Positions 8,895-20,742 of a stretch of 64,000 nucleotides of DNA are shown one piece after another. The first letter of the stretch is position 1, and every line of letters starts with the position of its first letter. Source of the stretch: Prevotella sp. (GTDB taxonomy: Bacteria; Bacteroidota; Bacteroidia; Bacteroidales; Bacteroidaceae). The stretch covers positions 1 to 64,000 of the forward strand of contig SUYI01000009.1 of the NCBI GenBank assembly GCA_015060485.1, read 5' to 3'. Below the pieces are notes generated by a model, which was given only the letters and a program-made list of their open reading frames with translations, was not told the DNA's origin and did no database searches. The position numbers were made by a program, and so were the translations under genes.

Positions 8895-11592
8895 ACAGGT
8901 TTGCCAGTTCGATGACCTTGTCGACCGCGGCACTGAGTCCGTCGACATCCTTTCCGCCAGCCTGTGCGAAGTGGGGCTGACCACCGCCGCCGCCTTGGAT
9001 AAGCTTAGCAGCCTCGCGAACCATCTGGCCTGCATTCAGTCCGTGTTCGCTGACCATGTCGTCGCTCATCATAATCGAGAGCTGTGGCTTCTGGTTGTCG
9101 TGTGAACCAATGACGCAGAGCAGTGAGCCTTCGACAGCGGCACGAATCTTAAAGGCCAGGTCCTTGGCTGCTGCAGGTGACATGGGCAGTACGGCGGTGA
9201 CGACCTTGACGCCATTCACCTCGCGGGCCTTCTCTATCAGCTGCTTGGCAGCGCGCTCTACAGCCTGTGCCTGGAAGCCTTCGATTTCCTTCTTCATGGC
9301 GTCGTGCTCCTCGATATACTTGCGGATGACGCCCTGCAGGTCCTTCGCGTTGTTGAAGAACGACTTGACTGCACGCAGCAAATCCTCGGTCTGATACAGC
9401 AGTTCCTCACACTCCTTACCTGTCTTGGCCTCGATACGGCGGATGCCAGCTGCCACGCTACTTTCAGAGAGAATCTTGAAGAAACCGATGCGACCTGTCG
9501 AGGTGGCGTGGATACCACCGCAGAGCTCGCACGACGGACCGAAGCGCATCACGCGAACTTTGTCGCCATACTTCTCGCCAAAGAGGGCAATAGCACCCAG
9601 TTTCTTGGCTTCTTCCATCGGCATGTCACGATGTTCGTCGCGTGGCAGGTCCTGGCGGATCATGTCGTTGACCATGCGCTCTACCTCACGCAGCTGCTCG
9701 TCGGTGACCTTCTCGAAGTGCGAGAAGTCGAAACGCAGCGTGTCAGGCGATACAAACGAACCCTTCTGCTCCACGTGGTCGCCCAGTACTTGCTTCAACG
9801 CATAGTCGAGCAAGTGGGTAGCGGTGTGGTTGGCTGCCGAAGCGTCGCGCTTGTCGGTATCGACGCAAGCCATAAAATGTGCTGTGGGGTCCTTAGGCAG
9901 CTGCTTGACAATATGGACGGTCTGTCCGTTCTCACGCTTGGAGTCAATGACCTCGATGGTCTCGTTCTCAGAGACGAGCACACCCTGATCGCCGACCTGT
10001 CCGCCCATCTCACCATAGAACGGTGTAGCAGACAGCACAATCTCGTAGAACTCGTTCTTCTTCTGGGTGACCTTACGGTAGCGCAGAATCTCACACTCAT
10101 ATTCTGTATAATCATAGCCTACGAACACCTGTTCTGTGCCGATGGCAGAACCATCGGCCACAGTGATCCAGTCGCTATTCTCTACGGCAGCGGCATTACG
10201 AGCACGCTCCTTCTGTTTCTGCATCTCGACGTTGAACTGCTCTTCGTTAACGGTAAAACCATTCTCACGACAAATCAGTTCTGTCAAATCAAGAGGGAAT
10301 CCGTAAGTATCGAACAGACGGAAAGCCTGCTCTCCATTCAATTCCTTCTCTCCTTTGCTCTTCATCTCCTCCATGGCCTTGTCGAGCAGCGAGATACCCT
10401 TGTCGAGGGTGCGCAGGAAACTGTCTTCCTCTTCCTTAATCACCTTGGTAATCAGCTGCTGCTGGGCCTTCAGTTCGGGGAAGGCATCGCCCATCTCGTG
10501 CACGAGGGTGGGGACGAGCTTATAGAGGAAACCATCCTTCTGTCCGAGGAAGGTGTAGGCGTAACGCACGGCACGACGCAGAATACGACGGATGACGTAG
10601 CCTGCCTTGGCGTTGCTGGGCAACTGACCATCAGCAATCGAGAATGATACGGCGCGCAGGTGGTCGGCGCAGACACGCATGGCGACGTTGACTTCGTTTT
10701 GAGATTTGAGGTTTGAGATTTGAGATTTGTCTTTAGCAGCTTCAACCTCTTCCTCAAAAGTGGTGTATTTCAGACCCGTGATGTCCTGCTCGGCCTTGAT
10801 GATGGGCTGGAAGACGTCGGTATCGTAGTTCGAGTGCTTGCCCTGCATCATGCGAACCAGGCGCTCGAAGCCCATGCCGGTATCAATGACATTCATCGAC
10901 AGCTTCTCAAGACTTCCGTCAGCCTTACGGTTGAACTGCATGAACACGAGGTTCCAGATCTCGATGACCTGCGGATCGTCCTGATTCACCAGTTCACGGC
11001 CCGTCTTGCCTGAAGCAGCTTTCTGCTCAGGGGTACGCGAGTCGACATGAATCTCAGAGCAGGGACCACAGGGACCCGTATCGCCCATCTCCCAGAAGTT
11101 GTCGTGCTTGTTGCCGTTGATGATATGATCCTCAGGCACGTGCTTGGCCCAGTATTTGGCAGCCTCGTCGTCACGGGGGATATTCTCTTCAGGTGAGCCC
11201 TCGAACACAGTGACGTAGAGATCCTCGGGATTCAGCTTCAGCACATCCACCAGGTATTCCCAGGCCATATCGATGGCGCCCTCTTTGAAATAGTCGCCAA
11301 ACGACCAGTTGCCGAGCATCTCGAACATGGTATGGTGGTAGGTATCGTGACCCACCTCTTCCAGATCGTTGTGCTTACCACTGACACGCAAGCATTTCTG
11401 AGTATCCGCTCGGCGACGCGGCTCTGGGTCGCGCGTACCTAATATAATATCTTTCCACTGGTTCATGCCCGCGTTGGTAAACATCAACGTGGGGTCGTCT
11501 TTGATAACCATCGGTGCAGAAGGCACGATGGCGTGTTGCTTCGACTCGAAAAACTTCTTGAACGAGTCGCGAATCTCGTTGGCTGTCATCAT
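8893..11592 (-). CDS. alaS: Alanyl-tRNA synthetase
   Basis: Start [47 protein letters not shown]; the listed longer ORF reads into the tRNA. Confidence 0.95.
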   Translation of the reverse strand: MMTANEIRDSFKKFFESKQHAIVPSAPMVIKDDPTLMFTNAGMNQWKDIILGTRDPEPRRRADTQKCLRVSGKHNDLEEVGHDTYHHTMFEMLGNWSFGDYFKEGAIDMAWEYLVDVLKLNPEDLYVTVFEGSPEENIPRDDEAAKYWAKHVPEDHIINGNKHDNFWEMGDTGPCGPCSEIHVDSRTPEQKAASGKTGRELVNQDDPQVIEIWNLVFMQFNRKADGSLEKLSMNVIDTGMGFERLVRMMQGKHSNYDTDVFQPIIKAEQDITGLKYTTFEEEVEAAKDKSQISNLKSQNEVNVAMRVCADHLRAVSFSIADGQLPSNAKAGYVIRRILRRAVRYAYTFLGQKDGFLYKLVPTLVHEMGDAFPELKAQQQLITKVIKEEEDSFLRTLDKGISLLDKAMEEMKSKGEKELNGEQAFRLFDTYGFPLDLTELICRENGFTVNEEQFNVEMQKQKERARNAAAVENSDWITVADGSAIGTEQVFVGYDYTEYECEILRYRKVTQKKNEFYEIVLSATPFYGEMGGQVGDQGVLVSENETIEVIDSKRENGQTVHIVKQLPKDPTAHFMACVDTDKRDASAANHTATHLLDYALKQVLGDHVEQKGSFVSPDTLRFDFSHFEKVTDEQLREVERMVNDMIRQDLPRDEHRDMPMEEAKKLGAIALFGEKYGDKVRVMRFGPSCELCGGIHATSTGRIGFFKILSESSVAAGIRRIEAKTGKECEELLYQTEDLLRAVKSFFNNAKDLQGVIRKYIEEHDAMKKEIEGFQAQAVERAAKQLIEKAREVNGVKVVTAVLPMSPAAAKDLAFKIRAAVEGSLLCVIGSHDNQKPQLSIMMSDDMVSEHGLNAGQMVREAAKLIQGGGGGQPHFAQAGGKDVDGLSAAVDKVIELANL

Positions 11593-11643
11593 CTTGTATT
11601 TACTTTTAAAGCCACTGATAATCAGTGGCTTTCCATTTCTTTG

Positions 11644-11716
11644 TGATCCGCTTGGGGCTCGAACCCAAGACCCCAACATTAAAAGTGTTGTGCTCTACCA
11701 ACTGAGCTAGCGGATC
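11644..11716 (-). tRNA. tRNA-Lys (anticodon TTT)
   Basis: Minus strand GATCCGCTAGCTCAGTTGGTAGAGCACAACACTTTTAATGTTGGGGTCTTGGGTTCGAGCCCCAAGCGGATCA folds as a cloverleaf. Confidence 0.95.
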
Positions 11717-11783
11717 GACCTTAAGGGGGTGATTTCATCGAAATCGGCTGCAAAGGTACGACTTTTTGATGAAACAGCCAAAT

Positions 11784-12392
11784 TTATTGGGATGTTTTTT
11801 CATCTTTCGCCTTTTCTTCCTCTATGGCGCGCAGGTAGCAGTCGCGGCATAGGGGCTCGTATTCCTGTGTTTCTCCCAGCAGCACGCGTTTGTCGTTTTT
11901 CACTGTACGGTGACTGACGTAGGCCAGCGAACCGCACTTGACGCAGATGGCGTGTACTTTCGTCACGTCGTCGGCAATGGCGCAAAGGGCAGGCATCGGA
12001 CCAAAGGGAACACCCCGGAAGTCCATATCGAGTCCGGCAATGATGACACGAACACCCCTGTAGGCCAGCTGGTTACACACGTCGACGAGTCCTTCGTCGA
12101 AAAACTGCGCTTCGTCAATGCCCACCACGTCAATGTCGGATGACAGCAGGAGAATGCTGGCCGAGGAGTCGAGTGGGGTAGAGGGGATGGCGTTGTGATC
12201 ATGGCTCACCACCTCCTCGTCGCTGTAGCGGGTGTCGATGGCTGGCTTGAAGATTTCCACCTTCTGTTTGGCAAACTGTGCACGGCGCAAACGGCGGATG
12301 AGTTCCTCGGTTTTGCCTGAGAACATAGAACCGCACACCACCTCTATTCTGCCTGGGCGACGTGCCTCGCCCGATGTAGGATAAGTAATCAT
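11784..12392 (-). CDS. tdk: Thymidine kinase
   Basis: [36 protein letters not shown]. Confidence 0.95.
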   Translation of the reverse strand: MITYPTSGEARRPGRIEVVCGSMFSGKTEELIRRLRRAQFAKQKVEIFKPAIDTRYSDEEVVSHDHNAIPSTPLDSSASILLLSSDIDVVGIDEAQFFDEGLVDVCNQLAYRGVRVIIAGLDMDFRGVPFGPMPALCAIADDVTKVHAICVKCGSLAYVSHRTVKNDKRVLLGETQEYEPLCRDCYLRAIEEEKAKDEKTSQ

Positions 12393-12537
12393 GCTGCAAA
12401 GATAGTCATTTTAAGTGAAAAGTGAATAGTGAAAAGTGAAAAATTTGCTCCCACCATTGTCATTTTTCATTTTTTCATTTACATTTCTCATTTCTCATTT
12501 CTCATTTCTCATTTTTTTTCTTACCTTTGCAGCCGAA

Positions 12538-13236
12538 ATGGGCATATTGTATATCGTACCCACGCCTGTGGGCAATATGGAGGACATGACGCTACGTGCC
12601 ATTCGCGTCCTGAAGGAGGCCGACCTTGTGTTGGCTGAGGACACGCGTACGTCGGGCATTTTGCTGAAACATTTCGGTATTCAGCAGCACCTTTTGTCGC
12701 ACCATAAGTTCAACGAACACGGCACGAGTGCCTCGGTGGTTGAGCGCCTTCAGGCAGGTCAGACGGTAGCCCTCATCAGCGACGCCGGTACTCCAGGCAT
12801 CTCCGATCCGGGGTTCTTCCTCGTTCGCGAGGCTGTGCGTGCTGGCATTGAGGTACAGACGTTGCCCGGTGCTACGGCTTTCGTCCCTGCGCTGGTGTCG
12901 AGCGGACTTCCCTGCGACCGCTTCTGCTTCGAGGGTTTCCTGCCCCAGAAGAAAGGTCGTCAGACGAAGTTGCAGAGTCTGGCTGCCGAGGAGCGTACGA
13001 TGATTTTCTACGAGTCACCCTATCGTGTGCTGAAAACTCTCCAGCAGTTTGCCGAGGTGTTTGGCGCCGAGCGTCAGGTCAGCGTCTGCCGTGAAATCTC
13101 GAAGGTTCACGAGGAGAGCGTACGCGGCACGCTGGCAGAGGCCATTGCTCACTTTACCGAGCACGAGCCGCGTGGAGAATTTGTCATTGTGTTGGCTGGA
13201 AAAGAAGACAAGAAAGATAATCATAAAGAAAAGTAA
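12538..13236 (+). CDS. rsmI: 16S rRNA 2'-O-ribose methyltransferase RsmI
   Basis: Start MGILYIVPTPVGNMEDMTLRAIRVLKEADLVLAEDTR; SDAGTPGISDPG. Confidence 0.93.
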   Translation: MGILYIVPTPVGNMEDMTLRAIRVLKEADLVLAEDTRTSGILLKHFGIQQHLLSHHKFNEHGTSASVVERLQAGQTVALISDAGTPGISDPGFFLVREAVRAGIEVQTLPGATAFVPALVSSGLPCDRFCFEGFLPQKKGRQTKLQSLAAEERTMIFYESPYRVLKTLQQFAEVFGAERQVSVCREISKVHEESVRGTLAEAIAHFTEHEPRGEFVIVLAGKEDKKDNHKEK

Positions 13237-13249
13237 AAAACATAAGAAG

Positions 13250-14095
13250 ATGAAAAAAGCATTATTGTTTGTTGTTGCCCTGCTGTCACTGACAGCCTGC
13301 AACCAGAAGGGAAGTGGTGATGATAAGCTTGTTCAGCAGGCTGACTCACTGAATCGTATTATTGCCCAGAAGGACAATGAAATCAACGACATGATCGGTA
13401 CGATGAACGACATTGAGGAAGGTTTCCGTGCCATCAATGCTGCCGAGGATCGTGTCAGCGTAGCCCGTCAGGGTGAAGGCGCCAGTGCCAAGGAGCGTAT
13501 TCAGGAGAATATGCAGTTCATTCAGCAGACCATGCAGCAGAACCGCGAGTTGATCAACAAGTTGCGCAACCAGCTGCGTACCAGCTCTGTCAAGGGCGAT
13601 CAGCTGCGTCGTACGCTGGAAACCCTCACTCAGCAGATGGAAGAGAAAGATGCCCAGCTGAAGGCCCTGCAGGCAGAATTGCAGGCTAAGAATATTCAGA
13701 TTGAGGAACTGACCGAGCAGGTTTCCGACCTCTCGACCAACGTCAGCAACCTGAAGGAAGAGAGCAGCGAGAAGTCGCAGACCATCTCTCAGCAGGATAA
13801 GCAGTTGAATTCAGCCTGGTTCGTCTTTGGCACGAAGAAGGAGCTGAAGGAACAGCACATCATCGAGGATGGCGAAGTACTCCGCTCGAACTTCAATCAG
13901 GACTACTTCACCAAGATTGACATCCGCGTCGACAAGGAAATCAAGCTGTATTCGCGTTCAGCCAAGTTGCTGACCAGCCATCCCGCAGGCAGCTACAAGC
14001 TCGAGACGGATGCCAACAAGCAGTATGTGCTGCGCATCGAGAATCCTTCGAAATTCTGGTCTACCAGCAAGTATCTGGTCATCCTGGTGAAGTAA
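13250..14095 (+). CDS. Coiled-coil lipoprotein of unknown function
   Basis: Lipobox (LLSLTACNQ), long Q/E/L-rich coiled coil. Confidence 0.75.
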   Translation: MKKALLFVVALLSLTACNQKGSGDDKLVQQADSLNRIIAQKDNEINDMIGTMNDIEEGFRAINAAEDRVSVARQGEGASAKERIQENMQFIQQTMQQNRELINKLRNQLRTSSVKGDQLRRTLETLTQQMEEKDAQLKALQAELQAKNIQIEELTEQVSDLSTNVSNLKEESSEKSQTISQQDKQLNSAWFVFGTKKELKEQHIIEDGEVLRSNFNQDYFTKIDIRVDKEIKLYSRSAKLLTSHPAGSYKLETDANKQYVLRIENPSKFWSTSKYLVILVK

Positions 14096-14321
14096 GCTTC
14101 ACGGGGGTATCGTCTGAGAATTTATAAATTTAATTAAAAACGTGCTTTTTTGTTGCGAAAGTGGCAGAAATGTTAAATTTTTGCTTCATAAAGTGCGTTT
14201 TTAATTAATTTTATTTGTTTTCTCATAAATATATAGTATATTTGCACGTTATTTTGCCGTATACTCTCGCCTATGCGCGCGTATATAATAAAGGTGAATC
14301 ATTAAAAATAGGAAATAGTAT

Positions 14322-17300
14322 ATGAGAAAAAAGATTACGCTGATTTTGTTCGGTCTGTTCCTTTCCATGGGACTGGCTTTAGCACAGAACAAGATTACAG
14401 GTACCGTCCTTGAAGACACGGGCGAGCCGTGTATTGGCGCTACTGTCATGATTCAAGGCACGAAACAAGGTACCAAAACCGACCTGGATGGTCATTTCAC
14501 CATCGCCGTACCTGCAGGTAAGAAGCTTGTGATAAGCTATGTAGGTATGGTTACCGAGACCGTTAAGCCCAAGGATGGCATGACGATCACGCTGGTGCCC
14601 GACGCCCATACCCTTGGCGAAGTCGTCGCTGTGGGTATGATGAAGCAGGACAAGCGACTGTTTACTGGTGCCACCACGAAGGTGGATGCCGAGAAGGCTA
14701 AGTTGGATGGTGTGGCTGACGTGAGCCGCGCACTGGAAGGCCGTGCTGCCGGTGTCAGTGTGCAGAACGTGTCTGGTACTTTCGGTACCGCACCAAAGAT
14801 CCGTGTGCGTGGTGCTACGTCTATCTACGGTAGTTCCAAGCCCCTGTGGGTGATCGACGGTGTGATTCAGGAAGATGCTGTCGACGTCAGTGCCGACGAC
14901 CTGTCGTCTGGTGACGCTGTGACGCTGATTTCTAACGCCATTGCCGGTCTGAGTGCCGACGATATCGAGTCGTTCCAGGTGTTGAAGGACGGTTCCGCCA
15001 CGTCTATCTATGGTGCCCGTGCTATGGCTGGTGTGGTTGTCATTACTACCAAGCGTGGTAAGGTCGGTCGCAGCACCATCAACTATACCGGTGAGTTTAC
15101 CTATCGTCTGAAGCCCTCTTATAGCAACTATAACATCTCGAACTCTCAGGAGCAGATGGGTATCTATAAGGAGATGGGCGAGAAGGGCTGGCTCGAGTTC
15201 TCTACACTCGCCAACAGCAGCTCTTCCGGTTTGTATGGACGCATGTACAAGCTCATTGCCGACTATCAGGACGGCAAGTATGGCCTGCCCTATACCGATG
15301 CTGCCATGAACCAGTATCTGCAGACTGCTGAGTTCCGCAATACCGACTGGTTCGACCTGTTGTTCACCAACAACATCATCCAGAACCACTCTGCCAGCAT
15401 TTCCACTGGTACCGAGAAGGCCAGCCTGTACGCTTCTGTATCGGCTATGTACGATCCGGGCTGGACGAAGGACTCTAAGGTCGAGCGTTATACCGCCAAC
15501 ATGAACGCTTCGTACAACCTGTCGAAAAAGCTGACCGTATCCATTCTGACCAACGGTTCTTACCGCGACCAGAAGGCTCCCGGTACCTTGGCCCGTTCTA
15601 CCGACGTCGTCAGTGGTGCCGTGAACCGTTCGTTCGACATCAACCCCTTCAGCTACGCCATGAATACGGCCCGTACGCTGGACCCTGATGCCACCTACAC
15701 GCGTAACTATGCTCCCTTCAACATTTTCAAGGAGCTCGACAATAACTACATCGACCTCTCCATTTCCGACATGAAGTTCCAGGGCGAGTTGACCTACAAG
15801 CCCGTCATGGGTCTTGAGATTCATCTGTTGGGCGCCTATCGTACCCAGAAGACCTCTCAGGAGCACTTCATCCTGAATGAGTCGAACCAGGCTGAGGCTT
15901 ATCGTGCCGGTGTGGACAATCCCAGTATCCAGAGTTCGAACCCCTATCTGTATACCGATCCTGACGACCCCAACTCGCTGCCTATCTCGGTGATGCCCAA
16001 GGGTGGTATCTATACCCGCAACGACTATATGGTTCGCCAGCTGGATTTCCGCGGCACCGTACAATATAATAAGGTGTGGAACGATACCCATATCATGACC
16101 CTCTTTGCCGGTATGGAGGCCAACAAGACCGATCGCGACCAGTCGTTCCATTCCGACTATGGTGTAGACTACAATGCAGCCCGTCTGGTGACCATCACCC
16201 CCGAGTTTTATAAGCAGGCCAAGGAGGAGGGTACCGTGCTGACGTCGTTCTCGAAGTCGTGGACGCGCAACCTGGCTTACTTCTTCATGGGCAGCTATTC
16301 TTACAAGGGCCGCTACGTCATCAACGGCACTTTCCGCTACGAGGGTACCAATAAGCTGGGTAAGGCCCGTTCTGCCCGCTGGCTGCCGACGTGGAACGTC
16401 TCCGGTGCATGGAACGCCCACGAGGAGAGCTTCTTCCGCAAGTGGATGGAGAAGAGCAACAATGCCGTGTCGCATGCTGCCCTGCGCCTGTCGTACTCGC
16501 TGACTGCCGATCGCGGTCCGTCGTATGTGTCGAACGCACTGCCCATCTACTATTCTACGAATGCCTGGCGTCCGCAGGCCGACCAGATGGAGACGGTTAA
16601 CGTGCTGAGCGATATTGCCAATACCGAGTTGACTTACGAGAAGAAACACGAGTTCAACGTAGGTCTTGACTTAGGTTTCCTGAACAACCGCATCAATCTG
16701 AATACCGATGTCTACTGGCGTCAGAACTACGACCTGATTGGTTACATCCAGACGCAGGGTGTCGGTGGTTTCATCAACAAGATGGCCAACGTCGCTACCA
16801 TGAAGTCGCATGGTATCGAGTTTACGCTGACCACGCACAACATCCAGAGCAAGGACTTCAACTGGGATACCGACTTGACATTCTCGTATGCTAAGAACGA
16901 GATTACCGACCTGAAGTCGCGCTCGAACGTCATCAGCCTGGTCAGTGGCACCAGCACGAATCACTTCCGCGAGGGCTATCCCGTATCAGCCCTGTTCTCT
17001 ATTCCCTTCGTGGGTCTGAACGACGAGGGTCTGCCTCAGTTCATCAACGAGGATGGCGAGAAGACGCTGACCGACATCTACTTCCAGGAGTACGATAAGA
17101 TTGACTACCTGAAGTACGAAGGTCCTACGGAGCCTACTACGACGGGTGGTATGAACAACATGCTTCGCTGGAAGAACTGGCGCCTGAACGTCTTCATCAC
17201 CTATTCGTTTGGCAACAAGGTGCGCCTCGACCCGCAGTTCTCTGCAGCCTACTCCGACATGAGCGCCATGCCGAAGGAGTTCAAGAACCGTTGGGTAGAG

Positions 17301-17648
17301 CCCGGCGACGAGCTGATTACTGATATTCCTGTTATTGCCAGCCGTCGTCAGTATCGCGACATCCAGCACCTGAGCTATGCCTACAATGCCTACAACTACT
17401 CTACAGCCCGCGTGGCCGACGGCGGCTTCATCCGTCTGAAGGACGTTTCGCTGACCTACGACCTTCCCCGTCAGTGGATCAGCAAGATTGGCCTGAGCAC
17501 CTGTTCGCTGAAGCTCGATGCCACGAACCTCTGCCTGCTCTATTCCGACAAGAAACTGAACGGTCAGGACCCCGAGTTTGTTAATTCCGGTGGTGTGGCA
17601 ACGCCTATGCCTAAGCAGTTCACATTCACTGTCCGTCTGGGAATGTAA
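14322..17648 (+). CDS. SusC/RagA-type TonB-dependent outer-membrane transporter
   Basis: Carboxypeptidase-regulatory-like N-term, plug domain (VLKDGSATSIYGARAMAGVVVITTKRGK), beta-barrel C-term. Confidence 0.93.
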   Translation: MRKKITLILFGLFLSMGLALAQNKITGTVLEDTGEPCIGATVMIQGTKQGTKTDLDGHFTIAVPAGKKLVISYVGMVTETVKPKDGMTITLVPDAHTLGEVVAVGMMKQDKRLFTGATTKVDAEKAKLDGVADVSRALEGRAAGVSVQNVSGTFGTAPKIRVRGATSIYGSSKPLWVIDGVIQEDAVDVSADDLSSGDAVTLISNAIAGLSADDIESFQVLKDGSATSIYGARAMAGVVVITTKRGKVGRSTINYTGEFTYRLKPSYSNYNISNSQEQMGIYKEMGEKGWLEFSTLANSSSSGLYGRMYKLIADYQDGKYGLPYTDAAMNQYLQTAEFRNTDWFDLLFTNNIIQNHSASISTGTEKASLYASVSAMYDPGWTKDSKVERYTANMNASYNLSKKLTVSILTNGSYRDQKAPGTLARSTDVVSGAVNRSFDINPFSYAMNTARTLDPDATYTRNYAPFNIFKELDNNYIDLSISDMKFQGELTYKPVMGLEIHLLGAYRTQKTSQEHFILNESNQAEAYRAGVDNPSIQSSNPYLYTDPDDPNSLPISVMPKGGIYTRNDYMVRQLDFRGTVQYNKVWNDTHIMTLFAGMEANKTDRDQSFHSDYGVDYNAARLVTITPEFYKQAKEEGTVLTSFSKSWTRNLAYFFMGSYSYKGRYVINGTFRYEGTNKLGKARSARWLPTWNVSGAWNAHEESFFRKWMEKSNNAVSHAALRLSYSLTADRGPSYVSNALPIYYSTNAWRPQADQMETVNVLSDIANTELTYEKKHEFNVGLDLGFLNNRINLNTDVYWRQNYDLIGYIQTQGVGGFINKMANVATMKSHGIEFTLTTHNIQSKDFNWDTDLTFSYAKNEITDLKSRSNVISLVSGTSTNHFREGYPVSALFSIPFVGLNDEGLPQFINEDGEKTLTDIYFQEYDKIDYLKYEGPTEPTTTGGMNNMLRWKNWRLNVFITYSFGNKVRLDPQFSAAYSDMSAMPKEFKNRWVEPGDELITDIPVIASRRQYRDIQHLSYAYNAYNYSTARVADGGFIRLKDVSLTYDLPRQWISKIGLSTCSLKLDATNLCLLYSDKKLNGQDPEFVNSGGVATPMPKQFTFTVRLGM

Positions 17649-17664
17649 TTTAAAAATATAGAAT

Positions 17665-19422
17665 ATGATTATGAAGAAATATATAGGATTATCGATTCTC
17701 GCCTTGGCCTTGGGCCTGACCTCCTGCTCTGACAGCTTTCTGGACAAGACTCCCGACGAGCGTGTGGAGCTGACCAGCGTCAGTGACGTGGTTAAGTTGT
17801 TGGGTACTGCCTACTCTACAGCCAACTACGGATGGATTTGCGAGATTTCGAGCGACAACATCATTGATATCAACGCCCCCTACATGGCCACTCAGTCGAA
17901 TGGCGATGAGTTGGAGGTCCGTTTCAACCTGACGTCTTACAACCGTATGGACGACGAGGCCTATTGCTTCGAGCCCGTGCGTTCGTCAACCAGCAGCGAC
18001 TCTCCTGCCGAGGTGTGGGAGAATACCTATCAGGCCATTGCCGTTGCCAACCATGCCTTGGTGAAGCTGGACGAGTTGCGCGGAAATGTCTCTTTGGACG
18101 ACCCCAGCACCTCCAACGCCATGCGCAGTGCCTATGCCGAGGCTTATCTGACCCGTGCCTACAACCACTTCGTGCTGGTCAACGTCTTCTCGCAGGCCTA
18201 CCGCGACGCAGAGCTGAGCAAGCAGGACGTCGGTGTGCCTTACATCACTACTCCTGAGGACAAGGTGCTCGTCGACTATGAGCGAGGCAGTGTGACGGAG
18301 ACCTATCAGAAGATTGAGAACGACCTGATGCTGGGTCTGAAATACCTTTCCGACGCCAACATCGAGAAACCCAAGTGGCACTTCAACCTGAAGGCCGCCC
18401 ATGCCTTTGCCGCCCGCTTCTACCTCTACAAGCGCGAGTATGCCAAGGTCATCGAGCATGCCAACTACGTGCTGGGCGAAAACACGGCGAGCGGACGTGC
18501 CGGACTGCCTGCCCTGCTCTACCAGCTGGCAGGTTTCGACAATGCCACCAACTCCGTCGACTGTGCCGAGTTATGGCAAGGTCCCGACCAGGCCAACAAC
18601 CTGATGCTTGTGGCTACCCACTCCACGCAGTGGCGCCGCTCGGTGGGCTATCGCTATGCTACCGCTGGTAAGGCCCTGCGCGACATCTACTATCACCTCG
18701 GTCCCAACTGGAACTACTATTGCATGCGTATGGCAGCTGTGGCCGACAAGTTCTACTGGGACGGCAACTCCGATCACGGCTACATGAGCTCGCGTATTGC
18801 CGAGCGCTTCGAGTACTCCGACAAGGTGGCAGGCATCGGCTATGCCCACATCATCCGTCGCGAGTTCACCGCTTCCGAGCTGCTGCTGGAGCGTGCCGAG
18901 GCCGAGCTGTTGGGCAACAACGACATCGACGGCTGCGTCGAGGACCTCATTGCCTACGAGGAGAGTCGTCAGAACTTCTCCGAGACCACCAAGGCCAGCT
19001 ACATCAACGCCATGTACCCGCTGACCAAGGAGCGCATTGAGAAGTGGTACACCGCAGTTGACGCCGGCAACCACAGTAACACCTTTGCCGACTGGAACTT
19101 CACCCAGGAGGTGAGTCCCAAGTTCGTCATCAGCCCCGACGTACTCGTCTATATGAACTGTATCAACGACATGCGCCGCTACGAGACAGCGTGGACAGGC
19201 CTGCGCTTCTTCGACCTGAAGCGCTTCGGCATCCCCTACAGCCACGTCTATGGTCCCGAAGCCACGAAGTACGACTTGCGTGCCCATGACAGCCGTCTGG
19301 CCATCGAGCTTCCTCAGGAAGTGCTGCTGGCTGGTCTTGAGTCGTCGCGTCCTCTGGAAAGCGCCCAGGGCGGAACCAGCAACTCTACTGCTTCCGACGG
19401 TGCACAATATGTTAGCAAATAA
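17665..19422 (+). CDS. SusD/RagB-type outer-membrane lipoprotein
   Basis: Lipobox LTSCSDSFLDKTPDERVE, adjacent to SusC, TPR-like body. Confidence 0.9.
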   Translation: MIMKKYIGLSILALALGLTSCSDSFLDKTPDERVELTSVSDVVKLLGTAYSTANYGWICEISSDNIIDINAPYMATQSNGDELEVRFNLTSYNRMDDEAYCFEPVRSSTSSDSPAEVWENTYQAIAVANHALVKLDELRGNVSLDDPSTSNAMRSAYAEAYLTRAYNHFVLVNVFSQAYRDAELSKQDVGVPYITTPEDKVLVDYERGSVTETYQKIENDLMLGLKYLSDANIEKPKWHFNLKAAHAFAARFYLYKREYAKVIEHANYVLGENTASGRAGLPALLYQLAGFDNATNSVDCAELWQGPDQANNLMLVATHSTQWRRSVGYRYATAGKALRDIYYHLGPNWNYYCMRMAAVADKFYWDGNSDHGYMSSRIAERFEYSDKVAGIGYAHIIRREFTASELLLERAEAELLGNNDIDGCVEDLIAYEESRQNFSETTKASYINAMYPLTKERIEKWYTAVDAGNHSNTFADWNFTQEVSPKFVISPDVLVYMNCINDMRRYETAWTGLRFFDLKRFGIPYSHVYGPEATKYDLRAHDSRLAIELPQEVLLAGLESSRPLESAQGGTSNSTASDGAQYVSK

Positions 19423-19443
19423 TCAAGAAGGAGGTATAAAGAT

Positions 19444-20697
19444 ATGAAGAAACTGAATATCATTCTGTTGGCCCTTGTGGCTTTGACTACGCTGAACCTG
19501 TCGTCGTGTAAGGACGACGACCTGGGACCGTCCATCTTCGATACGAAGGAATATCCCCTCGACCGTAGTATCTACACCTTCCCGCTCGATACCTTTGTGA
19601 AGGTCAACTTCCTCGAGCCCTACAACATGCGTTATCTGTACAAGTTGCAGGATATCGGCTCCGACATGGACTACAACCTGACGCCCTGCTCCTACGACCA
19701 GTGTGTCAATCTGGCCGTGCTGAACAAGTATTTGTGGTACGATGTCTATCGCGACATTGTGGGCGACGAGTTCCTCAAGACCTACAGCCCCCGTGTGATG
19801 CACATCATCGGTTCGCCGGCCTACAACCCCACCAGCGGAACCATCAGACTGGGTACTGCCGAGGGCGGTCTGAAGATTACCCTTTACAATGCCGAGAGTC
19901 TTCGTCCCGACGACCTCGACAATCTCAACGAGTACTTCTTCAAGACCATGCACCACGAGTTCTCGCACATCCTGCACCAGACCATCAACTATCCCACCGA
20001 CTTCAACCTTATCTCCACCCAGTTCTACAATACCGCTGGCTGGCAGGATACCCCCGACTCGGTGGCACTCGGACAGGGCTTTGTGTCGAACTACGCCTCG
20101 TCGCAGGCTCGTGAGGACTGGGTCGAGACCATTGCCAACTACATTGTCAAGGACTCCATCACCTGGGCCAACATGCTCGATGGCGCTACCCGCAGTTGGG
20201 AGCTCGCTACCGACGTCGACTACGACCACTGGCAGCGCATCAACGCCAAGTGTCTGCAGGGCAAGGCCCACCGCGACTCTGTGGGCTACTACTATAAGGA
20301 CGGTACCACCAGCGGTGGTAAGGTTGTTACCTGTCAGGTGGTGCGTAAGTACATCCAGCGCAACGCCGACGGTTATGCCGTTCCCGATGCCAACGGAAAC
20401 ATCGTCTACCTGAGCATTGTCGACAAGAACAATGTCGAGACAGGCCGCGAAATCATCCTGAAGAAGCTCGAGATGTGCCGCGAGTGGCTCAAGACCAATT
20501 TCAACTACGACATCGACGCCGTGCGTTACGCCGTACAGCACAAGCAGTACATCTACGACGCCAACGACCACCTCGTGCTCGACGCCAAGGGCCGTCCCGT
20601 CAATGCGCTGACCTACGTCCGTCCCGACGGCACCACGCTCATGGATGAGCTGCGCCAGATGGTCGACCGCTACAAGTCACTCATGACCACCAAATAA
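19444..20697 (+). CDS. Substrate-import-associated zinc metallohydrolase lipoprotein
   Basis: Lipobox LSSCKDDD; HHEFSHILHQ (HExxH); directly after SusCD. Confidence 0.8.
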   Translation: MKKLNIILLALVALTTLNLSSCKDDDLGPSIFDTKEYPLDRSIYTFPLDTFVKVNFLEPYNMRYLYKLQDIGSDMDYNLTPCSYDQCVNLAVLNKYLWYDVYRDIVGDEFLKTYSPRVMHIIGSPAYNPTSGTIRLGTAEGGLKITLYNAESLRPDDLDNLNEYFFKTMHHEFSHILHQTINYPTDFNLISTQFYNTAGWQDTPDSVALGQGFVSNYASSQAREDWVETIANYIVKDSITWANMLDGATRSWELATDVDYDHWQRINAKCLQGKAHRDSVGYYYKDGTTSGGKVVTCQVVRKYIQRNADGYAVPDANGNIVYLSIVDKNNVETGREIILKKLEMCREWLKTNFNYDIDAVRYAVQHKQYIYDANDHLVLDAKGRPVNALTYVRPDGTTLMDELRQMVDRYKSLMTTK

Positions 20698-20742
20698 GCG
20701 TGTAGTAAGCAAGTAAAAACAGAAAAAGACTATCAGAACAAT

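Noticed and set aside
11593-11679. N-terminal extension of alaS in the ORF track
   Set aside because: It reads into the tRNA-Lys gene; the conserved AlaRS start is [10 protein letters not shown] near 11589-11592.
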